A stretch of DNA of 64,000 bases from positions 2,108,001 to 2,172,000 of the forward strand of contig NZ_CP031115.1 in assembly GCF_003568865.1 (NCBI RefSeq), written 5' to 3'. Below the pieces are notes generated by a model. That model did not search any database. It was given only the letters and a program-made list of their open reading frames with translations, and was not told where the DNA came from. Origin of the DNA: Rubrobacter indicoceani (lineage in GTDB: Bacteria; Actinomycetota; Rubrobacteria; Rubrobacterales; Rubrobacteraceae). The stretch's first letter is position 1; each line of letters opens with the position of its first letter. Below are positions 24,852 to 32,453 of the stretch, in pieces. The position numbers and the translations under genes were made by a program.

Positions 24852-25712
24852 CTAGGTTGTTCGACTGCCTTCCAGCAAGACTTTCGCGATAAGCTTCGGG
24901 GCGTCGTAGGTCGGGACGTGGCCGCAGCCGGGGAGCCTTACAGACCGGGTCTGCGGCGGCAGCTCCCGGAGGTCCTGCGCCAGCCCCGGAAGAAGGACCT
25001 TCTCCCTTGCCCCGAACGCGACGGTGACCGGCACGGCTATGCTGCGTCCGTCCCTGAAACGCTCGTTGCGTCCGTCCGCTATCACCCTCGGAATGCCCGG
25101 TGAGTACGTGAAGCCTTCAAGGGTTTCAAGGGCCTCCCTTGCCGTGAGCCGCCACGGACGCCCGAAGAACTGCCCGACGAGCAGCGACCTGAGCACCGGG
25201 TCCGAGGCGATGCGGGGCGCAAGGGCGCCAAACCAGCTGGTCATGGCGTAGCTTGCAAAAAACACCGCCCCGATGTACGGCGGCGGGCTCCCCGGCCAGA
25301 GCCCCGCCGGAGACAGACCCGTAACGGATCTCGCCCGACCGAGCTTTGCAAGCTCCAGAGATATCCACCCCCCGAGCGAGTTCCCCGCCAGATGCGCCTT
25401 TCCGTCCGGCAGGTCCAGATCGTCCATAAACTCCGCAACCCTCCCGGCGAGCCCGCTCGGGGCAAACGAAGCCCGCCCGCCGGAGAGCGCGGACGCGCCG
25501 TGTCCGGGGAGGTCTATGGAGATCACCTCCCTCTCCCCTGCCAGCGCGTCGAGCACCGGCTCGAAGACCTGCCAGCGACTCCCGACGCCGTGAATAAGGA
25601 TAAGCGGCTCCCCCGACCCGCGACGGTCGTGGTTCAGGTGGTTCGGTGACGCTGCGGTGAGAGATTTCGAGGCTGAGACCGGACGGCGGTTCCCCGACCG
25701 GGCTCTAACCAT
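24852..25712 (-). CDS. Alpha/beta-fold hydrolase
   Basis: 286 residues. Features in order: oxyanion region LILIHGVGSRWQVFEP, strand and loop ISIDLPGHGASA, nucleophile elbow AGNSLGGW (Ser), an acid candidate in the VTVAFGAREKVLLPG region and a late His in GCGHVPTYDAP. This is a complete esterase/lipase-like catalytic set. The start overlaps the PPOX gene by 8 bp, making it the last gene of a tight four-gene minus-strand operon with enoyl-CoA hydratase and thioesterase. A role in lipid or CoA-ester breakdown is inferred. Confidence 0.85.
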   Translation of the reverse strand: MVRARSGNRRPVSASKSLTAASPNHLNHDRRGSGEPLILIHGVGSRWQVFEPVLDALAGEREVISIDLPGHGASALSGGRASFAPSGLAGRVAEFMDDLDLPDGKAHLAGNSLGGWISLELAKLGRARSVTGLSPAGLWPGSPPPYIGAVFFASYAMTSWFGALAPRIASDPVLRSLLVGQFFGRPWRLTAREALETLEGFTYSPGIPRVIADGRNERFRDGRSIAVPVTVAFGAREKVLLPGLAQDLRELPPQTRSVRLPGCGHVPTYDAPKLIAKVLLEGSRTT

Positions 25713-26154
25713 TCAAGGTTTCCGGGGTGTCCGGAGAGGCTATCTCCACAAAGACCCGCTTCGCCCTGCGGGAGATAACGTTGCGCGCGGCGCCGAAGGC
25801 CCGGTACCTGAAGCCGTACTTCCCGGCGAGGGCCCGGTCGGCGCGACGTTCGTCCCTCTCTTCGGAGAGCATCCGCGCCCGCCCCCCGACCGCCCCGCCG
25901 AGCAACCGCCCGCGAAAGTCGCACGGCGCGAGCGTTACGGACGGGTTGTTTCTGATGCGCTTGACCTTGCCCGTGCCGTCGATGGTCATCACGTAAAGCC
26001 TGTTCTCCGCCTCGGCGAACCACACCGGGGTCACAACCGCCTCGCCGCTTCTTTTGAAGGTCGAAAGGCTCGCGTACCGCTGACCTTCAAGCGCCCCGAA
26101 GTGTCCGGGGCCGCCGCTGCTTCCGGGGGTGTTTCGCTTGTCCAAGGTCCTCAC
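25705..26154 (-). CDS. PPOX-class flavin or F420-dependent oxidoreductase
   Basis: 149 residues from a GTG that overlaps the thioesterase stop (GTGA). The split-barrel pattern is clear (RYASLSTFKRSGEAVVTPVWF, then VKRIRNNPSVTLAPCDFRG). It matches the actinobacterial PPOX subfamily that binds F420 or flavin. The substrate is unknown. Third gene of the tight operon; being translationally coupled to a thioesterase suggests a shared metabolic context, but the sequence does not show which. Confidence 0.82.
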   Translation of the reverse strand: MRTLDKRNTPGSSGGPGHFGALEGQRYASLSTFKRSGEAVVTPVWFAEAENRLYVMTIDGTGKVKRIRNNPSVTLAPCDFRGRLLGGAVGGRARMLSEERDERRADRALAGKYGFRYRAFGAARNVISRRAKRVFVEIASPDTPETLNG

Positions 26155-26594
26155 CGGGTCTTTGTCTCGTGAAAATCTTTTGCTCCGAATATTCTATCCC
26201 CGCCGAGCCCCGCCGGGATGCGCACCGGACGCCCGCTTGCGATGTCTATGCAGCCGTGGCGTGTTTTTCCGGCGACGAGCAGTTCCTCCCCGCGCAGAAC
26301 CTTGTATGCAAACGAGAGCGACGCCCGCCTGAGCTCCAGCAGCGTGGTCCTCACGGTGAGTTCGTCGTCGAAGCGGGCGGGCTTCCCGTACTCTATCTCC
26401 GCCTTTACCACGACGAAACCGTAGCCGTCCCGCTCCAGTTCCGCGTAGGAGAAGCCGGCGTTCCGGAGCCACTCGACGCGTCCGACCTCGAAGTACGCAA
26501 GGTAGACGCCGTTGTTGACGATGCGCTGGGCGTCGGTCTCCGAGTAGCGGACGCGCAGGCGGGTTTCGCTCGTCCGGTGGTCGCCCCTGTTCAC
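26151..26594 (-). CDS. Acyl-CoA thioesterase, hot-dog fold (4HBT/YbgC type)
   Basis: 147 residues from a GTG start that overlaps the enoyl-CoA hydratase stop. The N-terminal signature VRYSETDAQRIVNNGVYLAYFE is the 4-hydroxybenzoyl-CoA thioesterase pattern, with the catalytic Asp in SETDA and the usual His position replaced by Asn (VNNGVY). It hydrolyses acyl-CoA to free acid. The Asn substitution occurs in part of the family. Context with crotonase and hydrolase supports fatty-acyl or aromatic-CoA turnover. Confidence 0.88.
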   Translation of the reverse strand: MNRGDHRTSETRLRVRYSETDAQRIVNNGVYLAYFEVGRVEWLRNAGFSYAELERDGYGFVVVKAEIEYGKPARFDDELTVRTTLLELRRASLSFAYKVLRGEELLVAGKTRHGCIDIASGRPVRIPAGLGGDRIFGAKDFHETKTR

Positions 26595-27367
26595 GCGCCC
26601 CGGAACTCGGCCTTGCGCTTCTCGACAAACGCGCCCATCCCCTCCCGGGCGTCCTCGGTAGAGAAAAGAAGTCCGAACTGGTCGGCTTCGTACTCAAGGC
26701 CGCTTATGAGGTCCACATCGTGCGCCCGATTTGTGCAGGCTTTGGCGAAGCGCACCGCGAGCGGGCCGTTCGCCGCTATCTCCGCCGCTATCTCCCTCGC
26801 CGCGTTCAACGCCTCGCCCCGCGCCACGACCCGGTTTACGAGCCCTATACGGAGGGCCTCGTCCGGCTTTATACGCCGCCCGGTGAAGATCAGTTCCTTT
26901 GCGATAGCCGGGCCGACGACGCGCGGCGCGCGCTGCGTACCGCCCATCCCCGGCAGAATCCCGAGGCCGACCTCGGGGAAGCCCATCAGCGCGTTCTCGG
27001 AGGCCACCCGGATATCGCAGGCAAGGGCGATCTCAAGCCCCCCGCCGAACGCGTAGCCGTTCACCGCCGCGATCGTCGGGACGGGGCTGCGGTCGAGCAG
27101 GGCCATCGCCGCGTGGCCGATCTCCGCAAACCGCTTTGCCTGGAGCGCGGACATGCTGCTCATCTGGCTTATGTCCGCCCCGGCGACAAAGGATTTCTCC
27201 CCGGCTCCGGTTACGATGATCGCGCGCGGCGACTCCGACTCGACCTCCAGCAGGGTCTGGCCTATCTCCTCGACGACCTGCATGTCGAGGGCGTTGAGCT
27301 TCTCCTGCCGATCTATCGTGAGTATCGCTACGCCGTTGTCCTCGCGCTCGAGCCTTACGAAATCCAT
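26591..27367 (-). CDS. Enoyl-CoA hydratase/isomerase (crotonase family)
   Basis: 258 residues, typical length. The oxyanion hole is formed by SFVAGADISQM and YAFGGGLEIALACDIRVAS. Both acidic residues used by true hydratases are present, in GGGLE and GFPEVGLGILPGMGGTQ. It hydrates trans-2-enoyl-CoA to 3-hydroxyacyl-CoA in beta-oxidation and could also supply PHA precursors. It is the first gene of the four-gene operon. Confidence 0.92.
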   Translation of the reverse strand: MDFVRLEREDNGVAILTIDRQEKLNALDMQVVEEIGQTLLEVESESPRAIIVTGAGEKSFVAGADISQMSSMSALQAKRFAEIGHAAMALLDRSPVPTIAAVNGYAFGGGLEIALACDIRVASENALMGFPEVGLGILPGMGGTQRAPRVVGPAIAKELIFTGRRIKPDEALRIGLVNRVVARGEALNAAREIAAEIAANGPLAVRFAKACTNRAHDVDLISGLEYEADQFGLLFSTEDAREGMGAFVEKRKAEFRGA

Positions 27368-27489
27368 GTTCTCCCCCTGTTTTTCGCGTGTCTTTTCGGA
27401 TGGGTTTTCGCTGGTGAACTTTCACTTTCGAATGGTGAGGGTCACCGGGCGCGCGTGATCCCGAGGTCACCGACTGACCGGGCCGCGCT

Positions 27490-27900
27490 TCAACTCGCGG
27501 TCGGAACGGCCCCCTGCACGTACTCGACGGCTTTCTTTGTCGGTGTTCCGGGCGTGAAGACCTCCCCGACGCCGAGCTCCTTGAGCTTCGCTATGTCCGG
27601 CTTCGGGATGGTTCCGCCGCAGAAGACAAGGATATCGTCGGCCTCGTTCTCCCTGAGGAGGTCCATGATGCGCGGCAGAAGCGCCATGTGCGCCCCGGAG
27701 AGAATCGAGATGCCGATGGCATCCGCATCCTCCTGGATGGCCGCCTCGACGACCTGCTCCGGCGTCTGGTGCAGCCCGGTATAGATGACCTCCATCCCCG
27801 CATCCCTGAGAGCGCGGGCGATTATCTTCGCCCCCCGATCGTGTCCGTCCAGCCCGACTTTCGCGACTACCACCCTGATCGTCCTTTCCATGCTCACCAT
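27490..27900 (-). CDS. Stand-alone B12-binding subunit of an acyl-CoA mutase
   Basis: 136 residues. The cobalamin-binding motif DGHDRG (with the base-off ligand His), the SILSGAHM stretch and the GGTIPKPD loop match the C-terminal domain of methylmalonyl-CoA mutase. Here it is a separate protein, as in two-subunit mutases of the isobutyryl-CoA, ethylmalonyl-CoA or 2-hydroxyisobutyryl-CoA type. The catalytic large subunit is not in the window. ATG 27900 or the internal ATG 27891 may be the start. Confidence 0.88.
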   Translation of the reverse strand: MVSMERTIRVVVAKVGLDGHDRGAKIIARALRDAGMEVIYTGLHQTPEQVVEAAIQEDADAIGISILSGAHMALLPRIMDLLRENEADDILVFCGGTIPKPDIAKLKELGVGEVFTPGTPTKKAVEYVQGAVPTAS

Positions 27901-27925
27901 TCTATAGGAGTTTCTTGTCCGGGGC

Positions 27926-29296
27926 TTACAGGGGGATGACTTTGCCGGGGTTCATTATGCCCTTCGGGTCGGCGAGGGCTTTTATCCCGCGCATGAAGTC
28001 CAGGGAGTCCCCGTGTTCTTCCTGCAGGTACTTCGCCTTCCCGGAACCGATGCCGTGCTCGCCGGTGCAGGTCCCGCCCCGGGCGAGCGCGTAGGCGACT
28101 ATCTCGGCGTTGACGGCTTCGGCTTTTGCAAAGTCTTCCGGGTCTTCGGCATCGACCGGGAAAACGGCGTGGTAGTTACCGTCCCCGACGTGGCCGAGGA
28201 TCGCACCATCAACCCCGTAGCAGTCTATCGTCTTTCTCGCCTCCACGAGCGCGCCCGGCAGCCTGGAGACCGGGACGCAGACGTCGGTGGTCATGGGCCT
28301 TTTGTCCGGGTTGAGCCTCGCGACCGCCGTCCCGGCCTGATGCCTTGTCTCCCACAGACGCTCCCGTCCGGCCTCGTCCGTCTCGAAGTCGAAGCCCTTG
28401 CAGCCCTCCGTCGACGAAACCCGACCGGCGACCTCCACGTCGTGCTCCACCGACGGCTCAGAACCGCTGAACTCCAGAAACAGCGTCGGGGCGACCGGGT
28501 AGTCCGTCCCCCGGTAGGCGTTCACCGCCTCGACCGTGCGGGCGTCTACAAGCTCCACGCGGCCTATGTTCATCCCGCTCTGTATAAGCGCGACGGCTAC
28601 CCTGGCGGCGGCCTCCACGCTCGGGAAAACGGCTCTTGCGGCCCGGATGCTCTCCGGGACCGGGTACAGCCTGAGCGTAACCTCGGTGAACACCCCGAGC
28701 GTCCCCTCCGAACCGACGAACAGCCCCGTCAGGTTGTACCCGGCGGAGGACTTCATCGAGAGCCCCCCGGTGTGCATGGTGCTCCCGTCTGCGAGCACGA
28801 CCTCTAGGCCGAGTACCTGATCCCTCATAACCCCGTACCGGACGGCGTTGGTTCCGCTCGCGTTCGTCCCGACCATCCCCCCGATGGTCGCGTCCCAGCC
28901 GGGGTCCACCGGAAAGAACAGGCCGTGTTCTTCGAGCGCGGCGTTCAGCTTGCCGCGAGTTACCCCGCCTTCGACGCGGGCTATGAAGTCGTCCGGGCGG
29001 ACCTCCACGATATTGTTGAGGCCGTTCAGGTCGAGGCTGATGCCGCCCTCCACGGGGGTTGTATGACCTTCGAGGCTGCTCCCGGCACCGAACGGCGTTA
29101 CCGGGATGCCGTTCTCGCTGGCGTAGCGAAGGACGCTCGCGACTTCGTCTTTGCTCTCCGGCACGACTACGACCTCCGGCAGGCGAGGCAGATGGTGCGT
29201 GAAGAACCCCCCGGCACGCCGCTGGAGTTCTTTCTCGTCCGTCAGGATGCGTCCCGCAGGCACAGCCCTTTCGAGTTCCGTCGCCAGTCCCATCAT
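27926..29296 (-). CDS. FAD-linked oxidase (GlcD/D-lactate dehydrogenase family)
   Basis: 456 residues from ATG 29296; the frame stays open further upstream, but that extension has no family character. The PCMH FAD domain shows [14 protein letters not shown] and [16 protein letters not shown]; the C-terminal substrate domain ends with [17 protein letters not shown], containing the His of the flavin pocket. It oxidises a 2-hydroxyacid such as D-lactate or glycolate. A GlcD/GlcF fusion lies 3 kb away, so this protein is a second, single-domain member. Confidence 0.88.
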   Translation of the reverse strand: MMGLATELERAVPAGRILTDEKELQRRAGGFFTHHLPRLPEVVVVPESKDEVASVLRYASENGIPVTPFGAGSSLEGHTTPVEGGISLDLNGLNNIVEVRPDDFIARVEGGVTRGKLNAALEEHGLFFPVDPGWDATIGGMVGTNASGTNAVRYGVMRDQVLGLEVVLADGSTMHTGGLSMKSSAGYNLTGLFVGSEGTLGVFTEVTLRLYPVPESIRAARAVFPSVEAAARVAVALIQSGMNIGRVELVDARTVEAVNAYRGTDYPVAPTLFLEFSGSEPSVEHDVEVAGRVSSTEGCKGFDFETDEAGRERLWETRHQAGTAVARLNPDKRPMTTDVCVPVSRLPGALVEARKTIDCYGVDGAILGHVGDGNYHAVFPVDAEDPEDFAKAEAVNAEIVAYALARGGTCTGEHGIGSGKAKYLQEEHGDSLDFMRGIKALADPKGIMNPGKVIPL

Positions 29297-29604
29297 CACC
29301 CCCGAAGTCGCGGCGTTGACCTTCTCGGTTTCGATCTTAACAGCAAGACTATCTCCGGTCGAAGCTCGACCCTGCGGGCCTGTTCTGATCCCCTGCGTTT
29401 TCGCAGCGTTTCTGACGAAGAAACATTCGGGTAGCTGGTGTCCGGGAGAGTGGAGATCACAAAACAGAGCAGGTAATGTTCTGAGTTCTGTATTCCGCTC
29501 GAAGCTCGGTCGTCTTATGGCGATGTTCATACCGGAGTTCGTGCTGTTCCCGTTAGCGGTTTCACAAGCCGGATCGGAGGCCGGGGACGAAACCAGCTCA
29601 CCCG
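29297..29604. other. Gap upstream of the FAD oxidase, no gene supported
   Basis: The oxidase frame continues open to 29530 without recognisable residues, so a longer N-terminus is possible but unlikely. No tRNA, clear promoter pair or terminator is seen before the amylase remnant. Confidence 0.4.
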
Positions 29605-30038
29605 AAGAAGACCGACCCGACTCAAGCTCAGGTCGTACCGCGTCTGCCGCACCCGGTTCAGAGCAACCAGTTCCGCTTCGTCATGCCCGACCGCTTCTCC
29701 GACGGCGACGGGTCCAACAACTACGGCGGCTTAGATAACGGTGACACCGACAAAGACATCCTCCATCAAGGCTACGACCCGACGAAGAAGCCGACGCGAA
29801 AGTTCCGGAGTGGCTCAACGACCCAATGCTCTATCACGGTCGCGTCGACACGGACTTCACGGGCAAGGACAAAGACAAAGGCCAGCGTCGGCGACTTCGT
29901 CGTCTTATACAGCACGAGCGAACTCGAAGACGGCGAGGACTTGGAGTAAAAGTCGCCGTCAACGACCCGAGCGGCAATGCCGCCCGGACCGGGTCGCAGA
30001 CGCTGACCTTCCGCAGCGACGCGCCCTCAAGGGACTGA
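29605..30038 (+). pseudogene. Remnant of an alpha-amylase (GH13)-like gene
   Basis: Short stretches typical of secreted GH13 amylases appear in two alternating frames. Frame 1 has FVMPDRFSDGDGSNNYGG and HQGYDPTKK, like the start of the catalytic barrel. Frame 3 has PEWLNDPMLYHGRVDTDFTG, like a segment from the middle of the enzyme. Frame 1 then gives a GDF stretch, and frame 3 ends with DPSGNAARTGSQTLTF, like a C-terminal Ig-type domain. Only about 430 bp remain of a gene normally above 1.5 kb, so large internal deletions and frameshifts are implied. No catalytic Asp/Glu region survives. Family identity is from motif memory. Confidence 0.6.
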
Positions 30039-30053
30039 GAGACAGATCGGAGA

Positions 30054-30698
30054 CTACGGCTGGAGCCGTGAGATGCCCCAGCCGCTTTTTCCTCTATCTG
30101 CCTCGTAGACCAGACGGTCGTGCAAACGGCTCTCACGCCCCTGCCAGAACTCAACTCGGCGCGGTACTAACCTGTAACCGCCCCAGAAAGGCGGCCTTGA
30201 CACCTCGTCCGGGAAGCGCTCCTCGACCTCCGCTACCTTCGCTTCAAGAGCTTCGCGCCTCTTGAGGTCGCGGCTCTGCTCCGAGGCCCACGCCCCGATA
30301 CGGCTCCCCCTCGGGCGGCTGGCGAAGTACGCATCCGACTCATCACCGGACACGCGCTCCACCCCGCCCTCGACCCGAACCTGACGCTCCAGTTCGCCCC
30401 AGTAAAAGACAAGCGCGGCCTTCGGGTTCTCCTCAAGCTCCAGACCTTTGCGGCCCTGGTAGTTCGTGTAGAAAACGAAACCACGCCTGTCGTAGCCGCG
30501 CAGCAGCACGACCCGTGCCGAGGGGGTTCCGTCCGGCGTTGCGGTGGCCAGGGTCATGGCGTAGGGTTCGTCGAGACCCGCCGAGAACGCATCGTCCAGC
30601 CAGCGCCCGAACTGCTCGACCGGCCCCGGCGCAAGGTCACCCTCCGAAAGCCCGCCCCGGGTGTAATCGCGGCGCATCCGGACCACCTCATCAGACAC
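30054..30698 (-). CDS. pdxH: Pyridoxamine 5'-phosphate oxidase
   Basis: 214 residues from GTG 30698, which shares a base with the stop of the upstream DUF427 gene (TAGTG); a longer reading would run inside that gene. Family features: [14 protein letters not shown] at the N-terminus, [24 protein letters not shown] and [17 protein letters not shown] for FMN binding, and the C-terminal [16 protein letters not shown]. It oxidises PNP/PMP to pyridoxal phosphate with FMN, producing H2O2. Confidence 0.94.
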   Translation of the reverse strand: MSDEVVRMRRDYTRGGLSEGDLAPGPVEQFGRWLDDAFSAGLDEPYAMTLATATPDGTPSARVVLLRGYDRRGFVFYTNYQGRKGLELEENPKAALVFYWGELERQVRVEGGVERVSGDESDAYFASRPRGSRIGAWASEQSRDLKRREALEAKVAEVEERFPDEVSRPPFWGGYRLVPRRVEFWQGRESRLHDRLVYEADRGKSGWGISRLQP

Positions 30699-31213
30699 TA
30701 CCAGCCCCACGTCCCCGGCGCGCCCTTGAACGGCCCGACGATGTTCTCCGTTACCCAGCCGCCGTAGAAGTCGCCCTCCTGAGCCTCGACCTTCTCCCCC
30801 CCGACCCAGCAGTTGTCCATCTTCGAGGGGTAGAACGCCACGTAATCCTTGAGCTCCGTAAAAGATCGCGTCGGCTCCGGATAGAACCACGCAACGGCGG
30901 AGGCGGACTTCTTCTCGCCCGTGATCTCATCCTCCGTAGCAATATCGTAGTACTTTGCACGACCCTTCCACTCGCAGTACGAAGTGCCGCCGGACTCGGA
31001 GAGAAACTCCATTCTGATATCTTCGGGCGGGATATAGTAGACGGGCGGGTGGCTGGTTTCGAGGACCCGCCTGGCGCGGCTCGTGTAGGCGATCGTCACC
31101 CCGCCGAAGACGACCTTCACCTTGTCGGTAACGTCTTCGGTGCGTGGTGGGCGCGGGTAGTCCCAGACCGATTCCTGTCCGGGGCCGGGTTCTACTCTTG
31201 TAACTCTACTCAA
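30698..31213 (-). CDS. DUF427-domain protein
   Basis: 171 residues. The core [32 protein letters not shown] and the later [12 protein letters not shown] / AVAWFYPEP are characteristic of DUF427, a small beta-rich family of unknown function. It overlaps pdxH by one base, so the two are co-translated. The partner suggests small-molecule metabolism, but nothing in the sequence gives a reaction. Confidence 0.88.
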   Translation of the reverse strand: MSRVTRVEPGPGQESVWDYPRPPRTEDVTDKVKVVFGGVTIAYTSRARRVLETSHPPVYYIPPEDIRMEFLSESGGTSYCEWKGRAKYYDIATEDEITGEKKSASAVAWFYPEPTRSFTELKDYVAFYPSKMDNCWVGGEKVEAQEGDFYGGWVTENIVGPFKGAPGTWGW

Positions 31214-31237
31214 AGCGGCTCCTCCGGTAGTTGGTGA

Positions 31238-31639
31238 TCACGCCGGATACTCCCCTGAGATCAGGGCGTCGGCCTCGACCTCGACAAGCATCCGTCCGTC
31301 TATCAGGCGGCTGACCTCGATCAGGCTGGAGGCGGGTTTTATCTCCCCGAAGGCCTCGCCGTGTGCCCGTCCGACCTCTTCCCAGAGTCGGATGTCCGTT
31401 ACGAAGATGCGCGTCCGAACCACGTCCGGGAGCGTCGCCCCGGCGACCTCGAGCGCGACTCGGATGTTGTTTATCGTCTGCACCGTCTGACGGTAGGCGT
31501 CCCCTTCACCGACGATACCGCCCATACCGTCGGTCGCGGTCGTGCCGGAGACAAAGACGAAGGGCCCGCGCCGAACGGCTCGCGAATACCCGACCGCCTC
31601 CTCCCACTCCGTGCCGCTGACAATGTTCTCCCGGCGCAT
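31238..31639 (-). CDS. RidA-family protein (YjgF/YER057c/UK114)
   Basis: 133 residues with the Rid fold pattern VFVSGTTATDG, then VVRTRIFVTDIRLWEEVGRAHGEAFG, and the arginine position that binds the 2-imino acid carboxylate (RTRIFV). The C-terminal segment SRLIDGRMLVEVEADAL matches one of the Rid subfamilies rather than canonical RidA. The family deaminates reactive imines produced by PLP enzymes, which fits the nearby pdxH. Confidence 0.85.
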   Translation of the reverse strand: MRRENIVSGTEWEEAVGYSRAVRRGPFVFVSGTTATDGMGGIVGEGDAYRQTVQTINNIRVALEVAGATLPDVVRTRIFVTDIRLWEEVGRAHGEAFGEIKPASSLIEVSRLIDGRMLVEVEADALISGEYPA

Positions 31640-31640
31640 A

Positions 31641-32453
31641 TCACAACTCCTTTTTCACGGTCATCTCCCTGATAAAAGCGTCGAGCATCGAGCGGGCGAT
31701 GGAGAGGCGGGGCGGGAGGGTCGGAAGGGTGTCTACGGTAAACCAGCCTGCGTCTTCGATCTCGTCTTCCTGAAGCCTGATCTCGCCGCCCGTGTAGGTT
31801 GCGGTGAAGCCGAGCATCAGCGAGTCCGGAAACGGCCACGTCTGGCTGCCGAAGTATTCTATCTCTCCGACCTCCACGCCGACCTCCTCGCGGATCTCCC
31901 GCCGGATGGTCTCCTCCACGCCTTCGCCCACCTCGACGAAGCCCGCGAGCGCGCTGTACACGCCGGGCGGAAAGCCGGGAGACCGGGCCAGGAGAAGCCG
32001 GTCGCCGTCGCGGATAAGGATGATGGCGGCGGGGCTGATCTTCGGAAAGAAAACCGCCCCGCACCTGGGACAGCGCATGGCAAGTTCACCGGCGCTCTTC
32101 ACGGTCTCGGTGGCACACCGCCCGCAGAAGCGGTTATTGCGGTGCCAGTCCGAGATCATGCGCGCCCGTCCCGCCCGCAGAAAGAATTCCAGGTCCACCG
32201 ACGAACCGATAAGCGCGCGAAAGTCCCGCAGGTAAGTCCCCGCCGGGGCCTTTACGTCGAGGTCGAGGTTCACCGCCACGCACTCCCGGCCTTCCAGCGG
32301 CGCAAGGCCGTGGACGAGGCGGAGATCCAGCCCCGAACGCTTTACCTCCCCGAACGTCGGGACTTTCTCCTTCTCTCCGTCCACGACCAGCAGGTCTCCG
32401 CCGCTGAACGCAAAGCACAGCGCGTCCGGGCTGGCCGGGTCCACCGTCGTCAC
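31641..32453 (-). CDS. nudC: NADH pyrophosphatase / NAD-cap decapping enzyme NudC
   Basis: 270 residues from GTG 32453, overlapping the upstream stop (GTGA). A four-Cys zinc ribbon (FCGRCATETVKSAGE, MRCPRCG) precedes the Nudix box (GFVEVGEGVEETIRREIREE), followed by the NudC-specific SQTWPFPDSLM. It hydrolyses NADH and removes NAD caps from RNA. Coupling to a large flavin/Fe-S oxidoreductase is unusual and may be simple operon packing. Confidence 0.94.
   Translation of the reverse strand: MTTVDPASPDALCFAFSGGDLLVVDGEKEKVPTFGEVKRSGLDLRLVHGLAPLEGRECVAVNLDLDVKAPAGTYLRDFRALIGSSVDLEFFLRAGRARMISDWHRNNRFCGRCATETVKSAGELAMRCPRCGAVFFPKISPAAIILIRDGDRLLLARSPGFPPGVYSALAGFVEVGEGVEETIRREIREEVGVEVGEIEYFGSQTWPFPDSLMLGFTATYTGGEIRLQEDEIEDAGWFTVDTLPTLPPRLSIARSMLDAFIREMTVKKEL

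Noticed and set aside
30699-30890. N-terminal extension of PdxH
   Set aside because: It lies inside the DUF427 gene in another frame; GTG 30698 gives a normal-length PdxH.
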